From positions 124,001 to 188,000 of the forward strand of contig JAHHHR010000005.1 in the NCBI GenBank assembly GCA_019359245.1: a DNA stretch of 64,000 nt, written 5' to 3'. This document shows, one piece after another, positions 8,835-19,197 of the stretch. Within the stretch, counting starts at the first letter, position 1; each line of letters opens with the position of its first letter. A model generated the notes under the pieces. That model was not told the origin of the DNA. It worked only from the letters and a program-made list of their open reading frames with translations, and ran no database searches. This DNA comes from Nostoc desertorum CM1-VF14 (GTDB taxonomy: Bacteria > Cyanobacteriota > Cyanobacteriia > Cyanobacteriales > Nostocaceae). Both the position numbers and the translations under genes were made by a program.

Positions 8835-10703
8835 ATGAGAGCTTTTTTCCAAGGTGCATTTTATTTTTACAGAAAAATTATCTCGTTGCTACCTGTCTAT
8901 GCCACCCGTTTGCTGCCTATAGTAGATGCAAATTCTACCTTAAAACGCAAGTATTGGCATAATTGGCAGACTCGCCTCCCTCCTTCCTGGCTTCACCCCT
9001 TGCTGATCTTGATGTGGTTGCTTATTGGCATCAGTTTGCGCCTAGCGAACTTGACTGCAAAGCCTCCTTGGACTGATGAGTTTTCTACCTTGGTGTTTAG
9101 CTTGGGGAATACTTTTTTATCAGTTCCCCTAGATCAAGCGATCACACCTGATATCCTATTGCAACCACTGCAACCAAACCCAGCAGCTAGTATTGGTGAT
9201 GTAGTTCACAATTTAGTAACACAAGATACGCATCCACCACTGTATTTTGTGCTGGCTTATCTGTGGATGAAATTATTTCCCAGCGACGGAGGATTAGTAT
9301 CGCTGTTTGCGGCGCGATCGCTACCAGCTACAATCGGTGCTGCCTCCATTCCATGTACTTACATATTAGGTAGGGTAGCGTTTCGTTCGCCATTAGTGGG
9401 ACACTTGGCTGCTGCTATGATGGCAGTATCACCCTACGGCGTATTTTTAGCCCAAGAAGCACGACATTACAGTTTGGCAGCCTTATGGGTAACTGCTTCT
9501 CTGATCTGTTTAGTAATTGCCACACGTCATATTCAAAACCGCACACCTTTACCTATATGGGTAGCACTTTTATGGGTAGAAATTAATGCTTTAGGTCTTG
9601 CTACTCATTACTTCTTCAGCCTTACCCTATGCACAGAAGCTGTAGTTTTGATTTTTCTTGCTTGGCTTCAATTGCAAACTAACAAACAATTTTCTCTTTT
9701 CTTCGCTCCTCCCTGGCGGCGCATCTATGCCGTTGCTATAGGTACTTTGGTGGCGGGTTTAATTTGGCTACCAATATTTTTAGAGAATAAAAATCGTAGT
9801 AATTTGACTGAGTGGATTCAAAGTTCACGCGTCGGACTAGATTGGTTAAGCCCAATTTTTCAAGCTTTAGGAACATTGATTGCAATGATTTCTCTCCTGC
9901 CAGTTGAATCTTCACAGCTATTGGTTGTGATTCCTTCTGGAGTGGTAATGTTGGTTTTCTTTATTTGGGCAGTACCAATTTTGCTGCGTGGCATCAAGAT
10001 TCAACTACAGCACCCAGAAAGCCGGATTATGATTCAGGTGCTTGCTGGAGTAGTTCTCAGTGCGATCGCTTTATTCTTTATCTTTACGTACTTTTTGGGT
10101 ATTGACCTGACCAGGGGTGCTAGATATAACTTTGTTTATTTTCCTGCGATCGTGGTTTTACTAGGAGCAAGCCTTGCAGTTTGTTGGCATTCCCCCAAAG
10201 AATGGATGGGAAAAGAGCAAGGAAAAAATGGGAGAAAAAGCATAGGCAGATGGGGAATAAACGCGAAAAAAGCCGTGATGTTAATTTGGTTAATGGGATT
10301 TATCAGTGCAGTTACAGTCATCTGCAATCTCGGCTATCAAAAATATTATCGCCCTGACCTGTTTGTGCAGCTAATTCAACAAACTTCCCCAGCACCAGTG
10401 CTGATTGCCACTACTCATAAAACTTATATACACACTGGAGAAATGATGGGGGTAGCTAGAGAGTTTAAACTTGCAAATTCACCCCAAAAACCTCTGTTTC
10501 TTCTTGCTCATCAAGAGCAAGACCCCAATACTTCCACCATTGCTCTGGAAAATACTCTAAATAAATTACCACGACCTCTTGACTTGTGGCTGGTAAACTT
10601 CCGCGCCCCCGTCGCAGAAGCCGTCAAAACGTGCGTTAAATCTAATACTCAATCTTTGCCAAGTGTAGACGGCTACGAATATGAACTTTATCATTGCCAA
10701 TAA
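8835..10703 (+). CDS. GT39/PMT-like membrane glycosyltransferase
   Basis: 622 residues with about 11-12 hydrophobic segments from residue 55 on. The first periplasmic loop carries the acidic motif of the GT-C/PMT fold (AKPPWTDEFSTLVFS near residue 75), followed by THPPLYFVLAYLWMKLF and ALFAARSLPA-like regions typical of ArnT/PMT relatives. Such enzymes transfer sugars from polyprenyl phosphate to lipids or proteins outside the cytoplasmic membrane. A GAGG Shine-Dalgarno lies 7 bases before the ATG. A polar insert near residue 455 (MGKEQGKNGRK) is low-complexity. Substrate unknown. Confidence 0.75.
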   Translation: MRAFFQGAFYFYRKIISLLPVYATRLLPIVDANSTLKRKYWHNWQTRLPPSWLHPLLILMWLLIGISLRLANLTAKPPWTDEFSTLVFSLGNTFLSVPLDQAITPDILLQPLQPNPAASIGDVVHNLVTQDTHPPLYFVLAYLWMKLFPSDGGLVSLFAARSLPATIGAASIPCTYILGRVAFRSPLVGHLAAAMMAVSPYGVFLAQEARHYSLAALWVTASLICLVIATRHIQNRTPLPIWVALLWVEINALGLATHYFFSLTLCTEAVVLIFLAWLQLQTNKQFSLFFAPPWRRIYAVAIGTLVAGLIWLPIFLENKNRSNLTEWIQSSRVGLDWLSPIFQALGTLIAMISLLPVESSQLLVVIPSGVVMLVFFIWAVPILLRGIKIQLQHPESRIMIQVLAGVVLSAIALFFIFTYFLGIDLTRGARYNFVYFPAIVVLLGASLAVCWHSPKEWMGKEQGKNGRKSIGRWGINAKKAVMLIWLMGFISAVTVICNLGYQKYYRPDLFVQLIQQTSPAPVLIATTHKTYIHTGEMMGVAREFKLANSPQKPLFLLAHQEQDPNTSTIALENTLNKLPRPLDLWLVNFRAPVAEAVKTCVKSNTQSLPSVDGYEYELYHCQ

Positions 10704-10756
10704 ACTAAGGAGCGGAAAATGGCTTAGGCATCCAACTAAGTCTCACGCCGCACAAC

Positions 10757-10984
10757 TTACATATTGACAGTTGTGTAGTCTTCCAGACCAGGAATTTTAT
10801 TCAGAAGGCGAAACAATGGCATAAGCTTAGAAGCTTCTTCAACAGCATTTACGGTTTCGCTAACAATTTCAAACCCGGCTTTTTCAAAGGCTTGTAGGAA
10901 GCCGCGGCGTTTAAGTTTATTGAGTCCAAGGTCATACATCGAATGACAGCTAACTCCCGGATGGTGTCGATTATAAGCGGCCAC
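10757..10984 (-). pseudogene. C-terminal fragment, possibly of a methyltransferase
   Basis: A minus-strand frame that stays open up to 11071 but has no ATG; the only usual start is GTG at 10984. It reads like the last ~75-100 residues of an enzyme (GFLQAFEKAGFEIVSE, LMPLFRLLNKIPGLEDY). The phrase 'AGFEIV' near the C-terminus is common in class I SAM methyltransferases. It lacks any cofactor-binding motif, so I read it as the stump of a decayed gene. A short real gene cannot be excluded. Confidence 0.4.
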
Positions 10985-11257
10985 AACACGTGCATCGCCA
11001 AGAATGAGATGCGCCCACGGTAGCTTGAAGCACTTTCCAATTGCAATGCGTGAGCGTTTATTAGCCTTATATTAGCTGTGTATAAAATACTATGCTACCC
11101 CTGCTGTGTTTTAACTGCGTTAGAGACTACGTTAATCGAGATGCATCTTGTGGAAGTTCCTCAAATATCAATATCCATAGGAGACTAAAGAAGGAAGAAC
11201 AGAATATATCTCATGGGTATTGAAGCAGCTAAAGCTGTAACTAATTAAGGAGGACTT

Positions 11258-13786
11258 ATGCGTGCAGTGCTGATGGCAGGCGGTTCGGGAACGCGGCTTC
11301 GCCCGTTAACTTGCGATTTGCCCAAACCGATGGTGCCGATTCTAAATCGACCAATTGCCGAACATATTATCAATCTCCTCAAACGACATCAAATCACAGA
11401 AGTTATTGCGACATTGCATTATTTACCTGATGTCTTGCGAGACTATTTTCAAGATGGCAGCGATTTTGGTGTTCAGATGACCTATGCCGTCGAAGAAGAT
11501 CAGCCTCTGGGTACAGCAGGCTGTGTGAAAAACATTGCTGAACTTCTTGATGAAACCTTTTTAGTCATTAGCGGCGATAGCATAACAGATTTTGACCTCA
11601 CAGCAGCGATCGCATTTCACAAACAAAACAAATCAAAAGCTACTTTGATTTTGACGAGGGTTCCCAATCCAATTGAATTTGGAGTGGTGATTACTGATAA
11701 GGAAGCACGAATTCGGCGATTTTTAGAAAAACCCTCTAGTAGTGAAATTTTTTCTGATACCGTCAACACTGGCACATACATTCTCGAACCAGAAGTTTTG
11801 GATTATCTGCCAGCAAACATTGAATGCGATTTTTCCAAAGACTTATTCCCTTTACTGCTAGCAAAGGATGAGCCGATGTATGGTTACATCGCTCAAGGTT
11901 ACTGGTGCGATGTTGGTCACTTAGATGCTTATCGTGAGGCTCAGTATGATGCACTAGATCGGAAGGTAAATCTCGATTTTGCCTATAAAGAAGTTTCTCA
12001 TGAGCTATGGGTGGGTCAAAATACTCACATCGACCAGACGGCTGTGATTGAAACCCCAGTGGTGATTGGTGATAATTGCCGCATCGGGGCAAGAGTACAA
12101 ATTGAGGCGGGAACCGTAATTGGCGATAATGTCACTATTGGCGCTGATGCAAATCTCAAACGTCCCATAGTGTGGAATGGAGCATTCATTGGCGATGAAG
12201 CACATCTTTCTGCCTGTGTAATTTCCCGTGGCACTCGTGTAGACCGCCGTGCCCATGTATTAGAAGCTGCTGTTGTGGGTTCGCTTTCTACGGTGGGAGA
12301 AGAAGCCCAAATTAGCCCTGGCGTGCGCGTTTGGCCCAGTAAAAAGATTGAGTCAGGGGCAGTTTTAAACATTAACTTGATTTGGGGGAACACCGCTCAA
12401 CGGAATTTATTCGGTCAACGTGGTGTCCAAGGATTAGCTAATATTGACATCACCCCAGAATTCGCCGTGAAATTGGGATCTGCTTACGGTTCTACTTTGA
12501 AACCAGGTTCTAAGGTAACGGTTTCCCGTGACCAGCGTAATATCTCCCGGATGGTGACGCGATCGCTTATTGCTGGTTTGATGTCAGTAGGTATTGATAT
12601 TCAAAACCTTGATGCTACAGCTATCCCCATTGCCCGCACGGTTATACCCACAATGTCGGTAGTTGGTGGTATCCATGTGCGGGTACACCCCGATCGCCCT
12701 GATTACATTTTGATTGAATTCATGGATGCCAAGGGCATTAATATCACCAAAGCCTTAGAAAAGAAAATTGAAGGGGCTTATTTTAAGGAGGATATGCGGC
12801 GGGCGCTAATTCATGAAATTGGTGATGTATCTTATCCCAGCCAAGTGATGGATCGCTACTGCACTGCTTTTGAGAAACTTTTGCACGTTCATACACTCCG
12901 CAACAGCCGAGCAAAAGTGGTGATTGACTATGTTTATGCCGTATCAGGGGCAGTTTTACCCCAAATGCTAGATAAATTTGGTGCTGATGCAGTAGTACTG
13001 AATGCCAGTGTCAATAAAACGGCGATGTCAATCACTGACCGCGAAGGACTGCTGACTCAGTTAGGTCATGTAGTGGAGGCATTGAAAGCTAACTTTGGTG
13101 TGCAAGTATCCGCTAATGGAGAACAACTAATTTTAGTTGATGAATCAGGCTACCCAATTCGTGGGGAAACTTTAACTGCACTGATGGTAGACATGATTCT
13201 GACGGCTAACCCCAGAGGAACGGTAGTAGTACCGGTTCATGCTTCCAGTGCTATTGAACAAGTCGCCCGCCGCCACGATGGCAGAGTGATTCGCACTAAA
13301 GCTAACCCCACAGCTTTAATGGAAGCTTGTCAGAAAAACCCAAACGTGGTGATAGGAGGTAGTGGAGATACTGGTTTTATTTTCCCGCAACTGCATCCGG
13401 GATTTGATTCCATGTTCTGCATTGCAAAGATAATTGAGATGTTGACTATACAGGAGCGATCGCTTGCTGCTGCGCGGTCAGAATTGCCCCGAGTAATTCA
13501 CAAAACTTATACAGTCCGTTGTCCGTGGACAGCCAAGGGTGCTTTGATGCGTTACCTAGTTGAAACTCACCCAGCCCAAAATCTAGAACTCATTGATGGA
13601 GTGAAAATTTGCCAACCCTACGATGATAGTTGGCTATTAGTTTTACCAGATGCCAGCGAACCATTGGTGCATTTGTATGCAAATAGCAACGATCGCGAAT
13701 GGGTCGATGAGACTGTGAGAAACTACCGCACTCGTGTCCAGACTTTTGTGGAAAGACAACAAGAATATCAACCCGCCGAAGCGTAA
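11258..13786 (+). CDS. sugar-1-phosphate nucleotidyltransferase fused to PMM-like domain
   Basis: 842 residues after a strong Shine-Dalgarno (AAGGAGG). Residues 1-235 are a nucleotidyltransferase ([11 protein letters not shown], then PKPMVPI), which would make GDP-mannose or a similar NDP-sugar. Residues about 245-370 are left-handed beta-helix hexapeptide repeats ([20 protein letters not shown]). Residues about 380-842 match the phosphoglucomutase/phosphomannomutase fold ([24 protein letters not shown]). The phosphoserine loop TASHNP of active mutases is not visible; the corresponding place reads [10 protein letters not shown], so the mutase half is probably not catalytic. This three-part form is usual in cyanobacteria. 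It fits with the two upstream glycosyltransferases. Confidence 0.85.
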   Translation: MRAVLMAGGSGTRLRPLTCDLPKPMVPILNRPIAEHIINLLKRHQITEVIATLHYLPDVLRDYFQDGSDFGVQMTYAVEEDQPLGTAGCVKNIAELLDETFLVISGDSITDFDLTAAIAFHKQNKSKATLILTRVPNPIEFGVVITDKEARIRRFLEKPSSSEIFSDTVNTGTYILEPEVLDYLPANIECDFSKDLFPLLLAKDEPMYGYIAQGYWCDVGHLDAYREAQYDALDRKVNLDFAYKEVSHELWVGQNTHIDQTAVIETPVVIGDNCRIGARVQIEAGTVIGDNVTIGADANLKRPIVWNGAFIGDEAHLSACVISRGTRVDRRAHVLEAAVVGSLSTVGEEAQISPGVRVWPSKKIESGAVLNINLIWGNTAQRNLFGQRGVQGLANIDITPEFAVKLGSAYGSTLKPGSKVTVSRDQRNISRMVTRSLIAGLMSVGIDIQNLDATAIPIARTVIPTMSVVGGIHVRVHPDRPDYILIEFMDAKGINITKALEKKIEGAYFKEDMRRALIHEIGDVSYPSQVMDRYCTAFEKLLHVHTLRNSRAKVVIDYVYAVSGAVLPQMLDKFGADAVVLNASVNKTAMSITDREGLLTQLGHVVEALKANFGVQVSANGEQLILVDESGYPIRGETLTALMVDMILTANPRGTVVVPVHASSAIEQVARRHDGRVIRTKANPTALMEACQKNPNVVIGGSGDTGFIFPQLHPGFDSMFCIAKIIEMLTIQERSLAAARSELPRVIHKTYTVRCPWTAKGALMRYLVETHPAQNLELIDGVKICQPYDDSWLLVLPDASEPLVHLYANSNDREWVDETVRNYRTRVQTFVERQQEYQPAEA

Positions 13787-13787
13787 T

Positions 13788-13874
13788 TCGTAATGACGCT
13801 CGCGGACTCGCTACCGCTACGCTAACGTAATTCGTAATTCGTAATTGCATTTTTTAATTACGAACTACGAATTA
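13788..13874. repeat. AATTCGT heptamer repeats with inverted copy
   Basis: Tandem AATTCGT units before and after a CTCGCGGACTCGCTACCG segment, then an inverted copy (ATTACGAACTACGAATTA), so the end can fold as a hairpin. This is a Nostoc-type short tandem repeat behind the NDP-sugar gene. Confidence 0.7.
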
Positions 13875-14057
13875 TCTTGACCATCAGCCCAATTATCGGA
13901 AGGAAAATAGGATTTCACTTTTGTGTCTGTAATTTACTCAAAATATTAAAAACTGACCATATAATATAGGTAATTTATAAATATAAATTATTTAATTTAA
14001 AATATTACCAAAGAAAAAATATAAGAAAGAATAATTTTAAATTATTCGTGAAAAGTT

Positions 14058-14090
14058 AAATACCCGACTTCTTAAAAAAGTCGGGTATTT
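14058..14090. terminator. bidirectional hairpin terminator
   Basis: A perfect 13-bp stem (AAATACCCGACTT at 14058-14070 with AAGTCGGGTATTT at 14078-14090) and a 7-base loop. T-rich arms lie on both sides. It sits between the convergent genes ending at 13786 and 14171. Confidence 0.65.
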
Positions 14091-14170
14091 GGACACCGCG
14101 AATTTTCAAAAATTAAATATAATTACTATTGCTAACCCTCCCAGGATGCTTTGAGAGGGATTAAAAATTA

Positions 14171-14473
14171 TTATCGAGGGCATTCTGGTAAATTTCTCTT
14201 AGCGTAATTGCAATCAAAATAAATTAAAGCTTCTCTAGTAGAGTTAAAACTCCCATCTGTGTAGCGTGGGTCACTATTTGGACTTGCTTCATATAACCAG
14301 ACTTTCAAATAGTAACGACTATTATCATCAGCAGACCATAATTCATAACGATAATCACCTCCTGAACCCTGATTATTTAAATAGTCAGCTAATACTTTAT
14401 TTGATGCAGACAACAAGCTCAACACAGTCAAAACAGGAATTACAGCTACTTTTAATGTTTGGATGAATTTCAT
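14171..14473 (-). CDS. small secreted protein
   Basis: 100 residues with a clear Sec signal peptide: MKFIQTLK, a hydrophobic core VAVIPVLTVLSLLSA and a likely cut near ADY (residue 30). The mature part is about 70 residues with two Cys (DCNYAKRNLPEC) that could form a disulfide. It contains YYLKVWLYEASPNSDPRYTDG, which looks like a small beta-sheet domain. No family recognised; periplasmic or extracellular. Confidence 0.6.
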   Translation of the reverse strand: MKFIQTLKVAVIPVLTVLSLLSASNKVLADYLNNQGSGGDYRYELWSADDNSRYYLKVWLYEASPNSDPRYTDGSFNSTREALIYFDCNYAKRNLPECPR

Positions 14474-14835
14474 AAACGCACAAAAAATTTACTTTGTCTA
14501 GCTTCTTCTGTCCATGTATTTTTTGAAACCAGTAATAATTCTGAATATTGTGTGAGCATATCGTAAGCCACTTACAAAAAGTTGGGGTGGAATAAAGCGC
14601 CGCCTGCCTTTTTGGTTTGTTTCTTGAAATACTTTACAAAATTTAACTTAGACTAAATGATAAAAACTTTCAATAATTCTGGTAGGATATGTTCAGACTT
14701 ATTGAGATAGATATTCATTAAGCTAGCAATATATATATTTCAACAAGGCGAATAGGATCTTGGCGATACCTTCTCTACGAGAGGCTCCGCCAACGGTGAG
14801 CTTCGCTAACGCAAAACTGTATATCAGGTGACAAT

Positions 14836-14913
14836 ATGTCGAAAAAAATTGGTCTGTTCTACGGTACTTAAACTGGCAACACTGAATCTGATGCGGAAAA
14901 AGTTCGGCAGTAG
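14836..14913 (+). pseudogene. isiB: flavodoxin (isiB) N-terminal remnant
   Basis: Reads M-S-K-K-I-G-L-F-Y-G-T-stop-T-G-N-T-E-S, which is the FMN phosphate-binding N-terminus of flavodoxin (FYGTQTGNTES) with the Gln codon turned into TAA. The frame then decays (DAEKVRQ, stop at 14911). Everything after the first ~25 codons is gone. It lies 43 bp before an isiC-like hydrolase gene, matching the isiB-isiC order of iron-stress operons known in cyanobacteria. Confidence 0.75.
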
Positions 14914-14956
14914 GGTAGCACATCTGAAATTGATAATTTAGAAGTTATAGGTATTT

Positions 14957-15709
14957 ATGTCTGATTCATATGATGTTCTGTGGTTAAATGCCAGTCCTGT
15001 TTTGAAGCGTTTTGATAAACCATTACTTCAATACTTATCTGGGTATATGAAAATCGCCCAGTGGGAATACCAGCAAACCAAAGATGAAGCTAGTTCCATA
15101 GATCAAGCTGTGGAGTTGCTATATGAGTTTTTAGAATGGCGCGATCGCCCCGTACATCTAGGAGGACATGGTATTAGTGGTGCGATCGCTTTAACCTTTG
15201 CTCGGCGATTTCCTAAAAAAGTGCGATCGCTCACCTTGCTGGCTGTAGCTGCTCAACCTGCAAACAATTGGCAAGCTCACTATTACTTTCAACGACAACT
15301 TTTTAGCATCAGCCGTGAGTTAATTTTAGCAAGCAGCGTTCGCAGTCTATTTGGAAATCAACCGCTTCATACCACTAAAAAGTTAGTAGCTGCCTTAGAT
15401 AAAGATTTAGAACAATCTCCCTCGTCACACTCTTTATTTAAGTTGGTTTATTTACCCAAGGGTGGAGTTTCTATGCCAATGATGGTATGTGGTAGTAAGA
15501 GCGATCCAGTAGTCAACTCAACTGTATTGCATGACTGGTTGAATTGGTTGAAGCCAGAAGATAAACTCTGGGAATGCCCAGAAGGATATCATTTTTTTCA
15601 CTACTTCTATCCTCAACAGGTTGGTGAAGAAATTTTAAGTTTTTGGCAACGCCACCATCCGCATCTGTTGGAAGCATCTGCACTATCTTTTAGCAGTTCT
15701 ACAAATTGA
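14957..15709 (+). CDS. alpha/beta hydrolase, isiC-like
   Basis: 250 residues with an alpha/beta-hydrolase core: nucleophile-elbow region HLGGHGISGAIALTFARRFP (residues 67-86), VRSLTLLAV after it, the acid-turn region MVCGSKSDPVVN near 175, and the His region GYHFFHYFYP near 215. Aligning on GAIAL puts Gly72 where the usual Ser sits (GHSxG reads GHGIS here), so classic Ser hydrolysis is doubtful unless Ser74 takes over. The flavodoxin stub just upstream suggests descent from an isiAB-isiC iron-stress operon that has lost isiB. Function unproven. Confidence 0.7.
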   Translation: MSDSYDVLWLNASPVLKRFDKPLLQYLSGYMKIAQWEYQQTKDEASSIDQAVELLYEFLEWRDRPVHLGGHGISGAIALTFARRFPKKVRSLTLLAVAAQPANNWQAHYYFQRQLFSISRELILASSVRSLFGNQPLHTTKKLVAALDKDLEQSPSSHSLFKLVYLPKGGVSMPMMVCGSKSDPVVNSTVLHDWLNWLKPEDKLWECPEGYHFFHYFYPQQVGEEILSFWQRHHPHLLEASALSFSSSTN

Positions 15710-16092
15710 TATCTGGCGACAAGCCTTACGGCTACGCACTTATAAAATTTGGGGGGTAATGGGGTGCGTAGCTTGCCGCCGTAGGCATCGCTACTTTATA
15801 GTTGAAAGCACTTTTTTACCAAATTGATTAATAAACTATTTTTACTAAAAATTAAGAATTTTAAACTTTTTTATAAAAGTAATATTTTGGTACATTTATA
15901 CTATATTATTCACCAGATAAGCGTAAGTCTTCAAAACTAACGATATGGCTGAATTAAAGTTTTTGGGTTATAAGATAAGTCTTACAAACTCAGAATTCAT
16001 TCTGCCAACTTACTCTGTTGGGTGCTGTTTAAGTGCATCAATCTTTTAGGGTAAGTCACAAAATTGAAATATTTCCAAACAGTGGTTGCATT
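15710..16092. other. AT-rich spacer before the large gene pair
   Basis: It contains a TAGGCATCGC-type dispersed repeat near 15.77 kb, then very AT-rich DNA likely to hold the promoter of the two-gene module. No open frame with features. Confidence 0.45.
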
Positions 16093-19000
16093 ATGACATC
16101 AACATCAAGACATTCTATTGAGGAAAGCTCAAATCCATTAGCAAAATTAGATTACATTCCATTACTAGACACAGTTTTAGAATTAATTAAACAAAAACCA
16201 CTATTTAAATTTTCTCCAGATGGAAATAAACTCAGAATCTCAGCTTATGATATTGCCTATGAAATTGCTACAAATCCCAACCTACGTCCACAAAGTCCTT
16301 TAACGCAGAATATAGGCATTAAAGCAGCAACGGTCAATTTTAAGTTGGAAACAGAATTTTATTCTAAAATCCAAGCCATTAGAGATGAATTGACAAGACA
16401 ACTTGTTACTGCTTGTGGAGAAAACCCAACTCAATCTTCCTTAGACAATCTTTGCACACCATTATCTGATTTTATTAGCGCTCAAGCTGAGTTACCATTT
16501 AAATATCCTTTTAACAAGCCTTATAGTTTTACATCTCAGCGGTTAGTTATTGAGAATAGCTTGGCTCAAGAGAGGCGAAAAGGTACAGAGTCAGTCATAA
16601 AAGCTCATCACTTGAACGTCAAATTTGAAGGCATATCTAATTTTAATAGTAGGTTTTTAGAGAGCCTTAAAAGCTACATAGATACTATAACTAGACCCGA
16701 TTCACAAGATTGGCAAAAACTTACAGAAATTTTAGATAATATATCAGAGCAAAAAGAATCTGAACTTACTAAATTTCAAAAAATAGTAGATACTGAATCT
16801 CTTCCGAGACTACTACGAGATATCAAAATAGGTTATTTGGATTATTTGAGAATAGAATGTGCAAAAACTAGTCTACCTAATTCAAATGTACAGGGTTTTG
16901 AATGTTTAGAAACATTAATTAATCGGCTGAAGTTATTAATAAATTATATAAACGATCCAGATTTAGATGATCCCGATTATGAAGTAAGTTATTTACTTGA
17001 TAAGCCTGTTAATCTCAGGACAGCTTTTTCTCAAGCAAATGCCTTTGATATCTTGCCTATTATTCCTGAGTATGAAGGAATGATAGGAGAAAGCATAGAT
17101 CAAGACAGAGGTATCCAAGAATTCAACTTGGGTGTGAGATTAAAGCTCAATGGTTCTGTAAATTCTTATCATGAAAATTCAGTCGTGAATTACTATATGA
17201 CTGAACTTGACCCTACCAGTCCGCGTCATAAAGACCAACTAAAAGATCCTGCAAAAGCCAAGAATTTTAAAGAAAAAGTTTTGAAAATTGCTTCTCTTTA
17301 TTATTTCGTTTTCACCGTCGATGAAGAAGGCAAGATACCTGATAAAGATTACGATCCTACTCCTAAATTTAAGGAGGATGTTTTAAATAAATTGAAAATA
17401 GGTGAGGCTTCTGATGAGGAAGTTAACAATTTATTAATCAAAATTAAAAGTTTGATATTAAATAAAGATGGTTGGCAAGTCGAACTAAAATTAGCAGCCT
17501 TAAGAAATCTGCTACAGACCTTTCTTAAGAAAAAAGAAATATTGCCATCTTTTTCTAAAAGAGTACAATTATGTATTAATAAAGCAGTTCTGCATAAAAA
17601 TGCCTCAAAAATCCTTAATACTCATAGTTTTTTGAAACTTGATTTAAATCAAGAAAACCAAGCAAATTTTAAAGCCCAAGCTAGAGAAGCTCTGGCTTAT
17701 GTGGAGGTTTTACCACCTACTGTAAATGAACAATCTCTTAGTTCATTATCTGTCACTTTTACTTTTGATGATGTTCGCTATTTTACAGATAGCGACAAGC
17801 AAAATTTTTCTATGAAGTATGATATCACAGGTATTAAAGCATTACCTGTGATATTTTCTCCAATTGGAGAGAAAAATGGTAAACCTATATCTCACGGAAT
17901 ATATGATAACTACTTTGCGAAGGAAAAAATCATAGTTATTTATTATAAATCCAAAGAAGTAAGAGGAGAAATATTTAAAAATACTCAATCACCAGAAGCA
18001 ACTATATATCAGCAAGTCTTCACTTTATTAAGTTACTTGTGCATTAGCATTTGTCGAGAGCAAATTAGTCTAGATAGCGAAAAGCAAGAAAAATTCTTTA
18101 TTCCAATTTTTAGATTTCATTTCCAAGATACTCAGGAAACAACAGAAGATGAAGTTTTTCTCAATTCTTTATCAAAGGCATTAGCACATATTCTTCGTCG
18201 AGATTGCATGGCTGATGCTCAAGGACTAAATGTAAAAACAATAGATAAGTATAAAGTACAAAATGCCTTGTCATCGTTGTACGCTTTGATTCCTAAAACT
18301 TTCGAGTTGCAAGAAGGTTATCAGGCTCAACTGGATAAATTAGCAATTATTGTTGTTTCAAGCTGGTTGAGTGATGCAGTTTGGGATGAAAAAGATAAAC
18401 CTGTCAGAATTTCAAATATATATGGCGAAATTATTGTTATTAATCAGGTATCCGATACAGCAGTCAAGGTTGAACCTATCAAAACATTTGCAGACAATCA
18501 ACCTCATTCTAAAATATCTACAGAATCAGAGGTTGTGAGAGATGAAATTAGTAAACTTTACCAACAAGGTTATCGACATTTTTTATACATAGCAAAAGCT
18601 CCCTATACTAGGAGTTTGGGTATAACTAAATTGGAATCAGACCCAGATTCATTATTTTTCATGTCTCAGGATGTAGTTAAGTATCTCAAAGCAGGTAAGC
18701 CAGATATCAAGCTATATCCAATATTTATGGATAACTATCCTGCTATCAACTTGGTTGAAGGGAAAGCTGATTCTTTTTATATTCCTGACATTGAAGAATT
18801 GGAGAAGTTATCTGTGGATAAAAGCCAAAAAACCAGAGTTTTTCTCAACCTGTTTACAGGTCGTTCTGTAGATAAAAAGCGCACTATATTTAATAGTGTA
18901 GTTTGCTACAGCACTTTATTAAATATTTATGACGTAGGTGATACAAAAGATATTATAGAAGGGTTATTAGATAAAGATTCGCCTTTACAAAAGACGATTT

Positions 19001-19197
19001 TACAATACATTGCGTTATTTCATTTTTCTCGATACGAAGTAAATATGAATATTGCCCTCAAGCTGAACCCTTACAGTAAGCTAATTGGTGACGAAGGTAT
19101 CGGTAAAATATCTACTTATACTTACTCGGTGAAGAATGTTAAGTTTAATAACTTAGCCTTTTTGACCGAAATTAGGAGTGTGCTTTATGGGAAATGA
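16093..19197 (+). CDS. large uncharacterised protein, partner of helicase
   Basis: 1034 residues from the ATG at 16093 (a GTG at 16033 would add 20). I do not recognise the family. The N-terminal third is helical and charged (a long helix-rich stretch near residues 200-270). The middle contains FNLGVRLKLNG and a beta-rich part. The last ~300 residues alternate hydrophobic strands and helices (LAIIVVSSWLSDAV; HFLYIAKAPYTRSLG; IKLYPIFMDNYPAINL; YIALFHFSRYEVNMNIALKL), which could be an RNase H/PIWI-type fold, but this is a guess without profile support. There is no signal peptide or membrane span. The gene overlaps the downstream helicase gene by 11 bp, so the products are probably made together and act together. 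The DNA is AT-rich and lacks HIP1 octamers, unlike most of the window, which suggests acquisition. Confidence 0.6.
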   Translation: MTSTSRHSIEESSNPLAKLDYIPLLDTVLELIKQKPLFKFSPDGNKLRISAYDIAYEIATNPNLRPQSPLTQNIGIKAATVNFKLETEFYSKIQAIRDELTRQLVTACGENPTQSSLDNLCTPLSDFISAQAELPFKYPFNKPYSFTSQRLVIENSLAQERRKGTESVIKAHHLNVKFEGISNFNSRFLESLKSYIDTITRPDSQDWQKLTEILDNISEQKESELTKFQKIVDTESLPRLLRDIKIGYLDYLRIECAKTSLPNSNVQGFECLETLINRLKLLINYINDPDLDDPDYEVSYLLDKPVNLRTAFSQANAFDILPIIPEYEGMIGESIDQDRGIQEFNLGVRLKLNGSVNSYHENSVVNYYMTELDPTSPRHKDQLKDPAKAKNFKEKVLKIASLYYFVFTVDEEGKIPDKDYDPTPKFKEDVLNKLKIGEASDEEVNNLLIKIKSLILNKDGWQVELKLAALRNLLQTFLKKKEILPSFSKRVQLCINKAVLHKNASKILNTHSFLKLDLNQENQANFKAQAREALAYVEVLPPTVNEQSLSSLSVTFTFDDVRYFTDSDKQNFSMKYDITGIKALPVIFSPIGEKNGKPISHGIYDNYFAKEKIIVIYYKSKEVRGEIFKNTQSPEATIYQQVFTLLSYLCISICREQISLDSEKQEKFFIPIFRFHFQDTQETTEDEVFLNSLSKALAHILRRDCMADAQGLNVKTIDKYKVQNALSSLYALIPKTFELQEGYQAQLDKLAIIVVSSWLSDAVWDEKDKPVRISNIYGEIIVINQVSDTAVKVEPIKTFADNQPHSKISTESEVVRDEISKLYQQGYRHFLYIAKAPYTRSLGITKLESDPDSLFFMSQDVVKYLKAGKPDIKLYPIFMDNYPAINLVEGKADSFYIPDIEELEKLSVDKSQKTRVFLNLFTGRSVDKKRTIFNSVVCYSTLLNIYDVGDTKDIIEGLLDKDSPLQKTILQYIALFHFSRYEVNMNIALKLNPYSKLIGDEGIGKISTYTYSVKNVKFNNLAFLTEIRSVLYGK

